Source of the DNA: Propionibacteriaceae bacterium
GTDB lineage: Bacteria; Actinomycetota; Actinomycetes; Propionibacteriales; Propionibacteriaceae
Direction: 5' to 3'
DNA length: 7,394 bases
NCBI GenBank assembly: GCA_031255975.1
Contig: JAIRRM010000077.1
Coordinates: 1 to 7,394, forward strand
Shown here: positions 5,445-7,394 of the stretch, piece by piece
How the letters are laid out: every line of letters starts with the position of its first letter
How positions within the stretch are numbered: the first letter of the stretch is position 1
Notes under the pieces: model-generated
What the model was told of the DNA's origin: nothing
Database searches by the model: none
The model's input: only the letters and a program-made list of their open reading frames with translations
Translations under genes and position numbers: made by a program

Positions 5445-7394
5445 ATGGAGGGTCCACAGATCAAGTTTTCCGAAGCCATCATCGACAATGGCAAGTTTGG
5501 CAAGCACACCGTCCGGTTCGAGGCTGGGCTGCTCGCCCAGCAAGCTGACGGTGCCGCCGCCGTCTACCTCGACGGCGATACTATGCTGCTTTCTGCCACC
5601 ACGGCGCAGAAACAGCCGCGTGAGGCCATCGATTTCTTCCCGTTGACCGTCGAGGTCGAGGAGAAGATGTACGCCGCGGGCCGCATCCCCGGTTCGTTTT
5701 TCCGCCGTGAAGGCCGCCCCAGCGAAGAGGCCATTTTGGCTTGCCGTCTCATCGACCGCCCGCTGCGTCCCGCCTTTGTGAAGGGGTTGCGTAACGAGGT
5801 GCAGGTCATCGTCGAGGTGCTGGCGCTCAATCCGAGCGTGCTGTACGACGTGGTGGCCATCAACGCCGCGTCCATGTCCACCCAGATCGCCGGTTTGCCC
5901 TTCAGCGGCCCCATCGGCGGGGTGCGCGTCGCCCTCATCGGCGAGCAGTGGGTGTGCTTCCCCAGCTATGAGCAAGACCGGGATGCCACCTTCTCGATGG
6001 TGGTCGCGGGCCGCGTGCTGGCCGACGGCGACGTGGCCATCATGATGGTAGAGGCCGAGAGCACCGAATCCACCTGGAGCCTGGTGCGCGCCGGTCGTAC
6101 CGCCCCCACCGAAGAGGTGGTGGCTACCGGGCTGGAGGCCGCCAAGCCGTTTATCAAGACACTGTGCGATGCGCAGGCCAGCTTGGCCGAGCAGATCAGC
6201 AAAGAGACGTACCCCTTCCCGGTATTCAAGGAGTACGAGGACGACATGTTCGAGGCGGTGTCGAGCCGCGCGCACGACAAACTGTCCCAGATCATGACCA
6301 TCGCCGCCAAGGCGGAGCGTCAGGACGCCGATAGCGAACTGAAAGCCGCCGTCTGGGCCGAACTGTCGCAGGACGCGGCGTTCGCCGAGCGCGCCGGTGA
6401 GTTCGCCGCCGCGTACAAGAGCCTCACCAAGAAAATCGTGCGCGCCCGCACCCTGAACGATGGGGTGCGTATTGATGGCCGTGGCCCGAAGGACATTCGT
6501 CCGCTCACCTCCGCCACGCATGTGATCCCGCGGGTACATGGTTCGGCGTTGTTCCAGCGCGGCGAAACCCAGGTGCTCGGCATCACCACGCTGAACATGC
6601 TCGACATGGAACAGAAGCTCGACACTCTGAGCCCGATCAAGAGCAAGCGCTACATGCACAACTACAACATGCCGCCGTACTCCACCGGTGAAACGGGCCG
6701 CGTCGGTAGCCCGAAGCGCCGCGAGGTGGGTCACGGTCGGCTGGCGGAACGCGCGTTGGTGCCGGTGCTGCCGACCCGCGAGGAGTTCCCGTACGCCATC
6801 CGCGAAGTGAGCGAGGCCATCGGTTCCAACGGCTCCACGTCGATGGGTTCGGTGTGCGCGTCCACGTTGGCGTTGCTTTCAGCCGGGGTGCCGCTGCGGG
6901 CCATGGTGGCCGGTATCGCCATGGGGCTGATGAGTGAGCCGAAGGGCGATGGCACCACCAAGTATTTGGCGCTCACCGACATTCTGGGCGCTGAAGACGC
7001 CCTCGGTGACATGGACTTCAAGGTGGCCGGTACGCACGAGTTCGTCACCGCGCTGCAACTAGACACCAAGCTCGATGGCATCCCCGCCGACGTGCTGGCC
7101 AGTGCGCTGTTGCAGGCCAAGGAGGCCCGCGAGACCATTCTTGGGGTTATGGAAGCCGCCATCAAGGCTCCAGCCGAGATGAGCCCGTACGCGCCGCGTA
7201 TCCTCACCGTGAAGATCCCGGTTGACAAGATCGGTGAGGTGATCGGGCCGAAGGGCAAGGTTATCAATCAGATTCAGGACGACACCGGCGCCAACATCGC
7301 CATTGAGGACGACGGCACCGTCTACATCGGTGCCAGTTCTGGCGAGGCAGCGGAGGCCGCCCGCGCCGCCGTCAATGCAATCGCCAACCCGACG
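5445..7394 (+). CDS. pnp: Polynucleotide phosphorylase / GpsI (3' end beyond the window)
   Basis: The first 650 codons are present with no stop before the right edge; actinobacterial homologues run about 740-790 residues, so roughly 100 or more remain outside. PNPase degrades RNA 3' to 5' with phosphate, and the actinobacterial form is also named guanosine pentaphosphate synthetase I. Domain order is first RNase-PH-like domain (about 8-220, with FFRREGR at 85-91), a helical linker (about 240-330), the catalytic second RNase-PH-like domain (about 340-560), then a KH domain with its GPKG loop (601-604). The phosphate-site serines are in [10 protein letters not shown] (460-469). Asp518, Asp524 and Lys526 of [10 protein letters not shown] correspond to E. 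coli Asp486, Asp492 and Lys494. The S1 domain is expected past the edge. AGGAG (5431-5435) lies 9 nt before the ATG. Transcription is probably from rpsO read-through plus a local promoter, with control through the structured leader. Confidence 0.98.
   Translation, partial: MEGPQIKFSEAIIDNGKFGKHTVRFEAGLLAQQADGAAAVYLDGDTMLLSATTAQKQPREAIDFFPLTVEVEEKMYAAGRIPGSFFRREGRPSEEAILACRLIDRPLRPAFVKGLRNEVQVIVEVLALNPSVLYDVVAINAASMSTQIAGLPFSGPIGGVRVALIGEQWVCFPSYEQDRDATFSMVVAGRVLADGDVAIMMVEAESTESTWSLVRAGRTAPTEEVVATGLEAAKPFIKTLCDAQASLAEQISKETYPFPVFKEYEDDMFEAVSSRAHDKLSQIMTIAAKAERQDADSELKAAVWAELSQDAAFAERAGEFAAAYKSLTKKIVRARTLNDGVRIDGRGPKDIRPLTSATHVIPRVHGSALFQRGETQVLGITTLNMLDMEQKLDTLSPIKSKRYMHNYNMPPYSTGETGRVGSPKRREVGHGRLAERALVPVLPTREEFPYAIREVSEAIGSNGSTSMGSVCASTLALLSAGVPLRAMVAGIAMGLMSEPKGDGTTKYLALTDILGAEDALGDMDFKVAGTHEFVTALQLDTKLDGIPADVLASALLQAKEARETILGVMEAAIKAPAEMSPYAPRILTVKIPVDKIGEVIGPKGKVINQIQDDTGANIAIEDDGTVYIGASSGEAAEAARAAVNAIANPT

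Noticed and set aside
5367..6734. 455-residue ORF antisense to pnp
   Set aside because: It is a mirror of GC-rich pnp codons, rich in His, Gly and Arg, without a recognisable domain; pnp on the other strand is certain.
6990..7025. Alanine at position 516 in [14 protein letters not shown] where E. coli has Asp
   Set aside because: It is not a catalytic position, and Ala is usual in actinobacterial GpsI as I recall it; the catalytic Asp518, Asp524 and Lys526 are all present.

Overview
The window looks like a chromosomal housekeeping segment of a high-GC actinobacterium, most likely class Actinomycetes. The main reason is the polynucleotide phosphorylase: it is very close to mycobacterial/streptomycete GpsI as I remember those sequences ([47 protein letters not shown]). 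The transketolase and S15 also look actinobacterial. I cannot name a genus.

Layout from left to right: (1) the 5' part of a leftward gene for a diacylglycerol-kinase-type lipid kinase, cut by the window edge; (2) a 155-bp divergent gap; (3) a complete rightward transketolase gene, tkt; (4) directly behind it, a short ORF that looks like the C-terminal half of an antitoxin, overlapping by 4 nt a DUF5615-type PIN-like toxin gene; (5) a hairpin between convergent genes; (6) a complete leftward leucyl aminopeptidase, pepA; (7) a 318-bp divergent gap with an imperfect 25-bp direct repeat at 70-bp spacing, an extended -10 promoter and a leader hairpin; (8) rpsO (ribosomal protein S15); (9) a 265-bp structured leader region; (10) the first 650 codons of pnp (PNPase/GpsI), which run off the right edge.

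Functionally, tkt belongs to the non-oxidative pentose phosphate pathway, pepA to peptide turnover, and rpsO-pnp is the widely conserved ribosomal protein / RNA-decay pair. The genes have no evident single joint function apart from rpsO-pnp.

I saw no CRISPR array, phage or transposon gene, tRNA or rRNA. The less ordinary parts are the damaged-looking toxin-antitoxin remnant behind tkt, the repeat pair upstream of pepA, and the multi-hairpin pnp leader, which is in the right place to be an actinobacterial pnp leader RNA. I found no convincing new defence or biosynthetic system.
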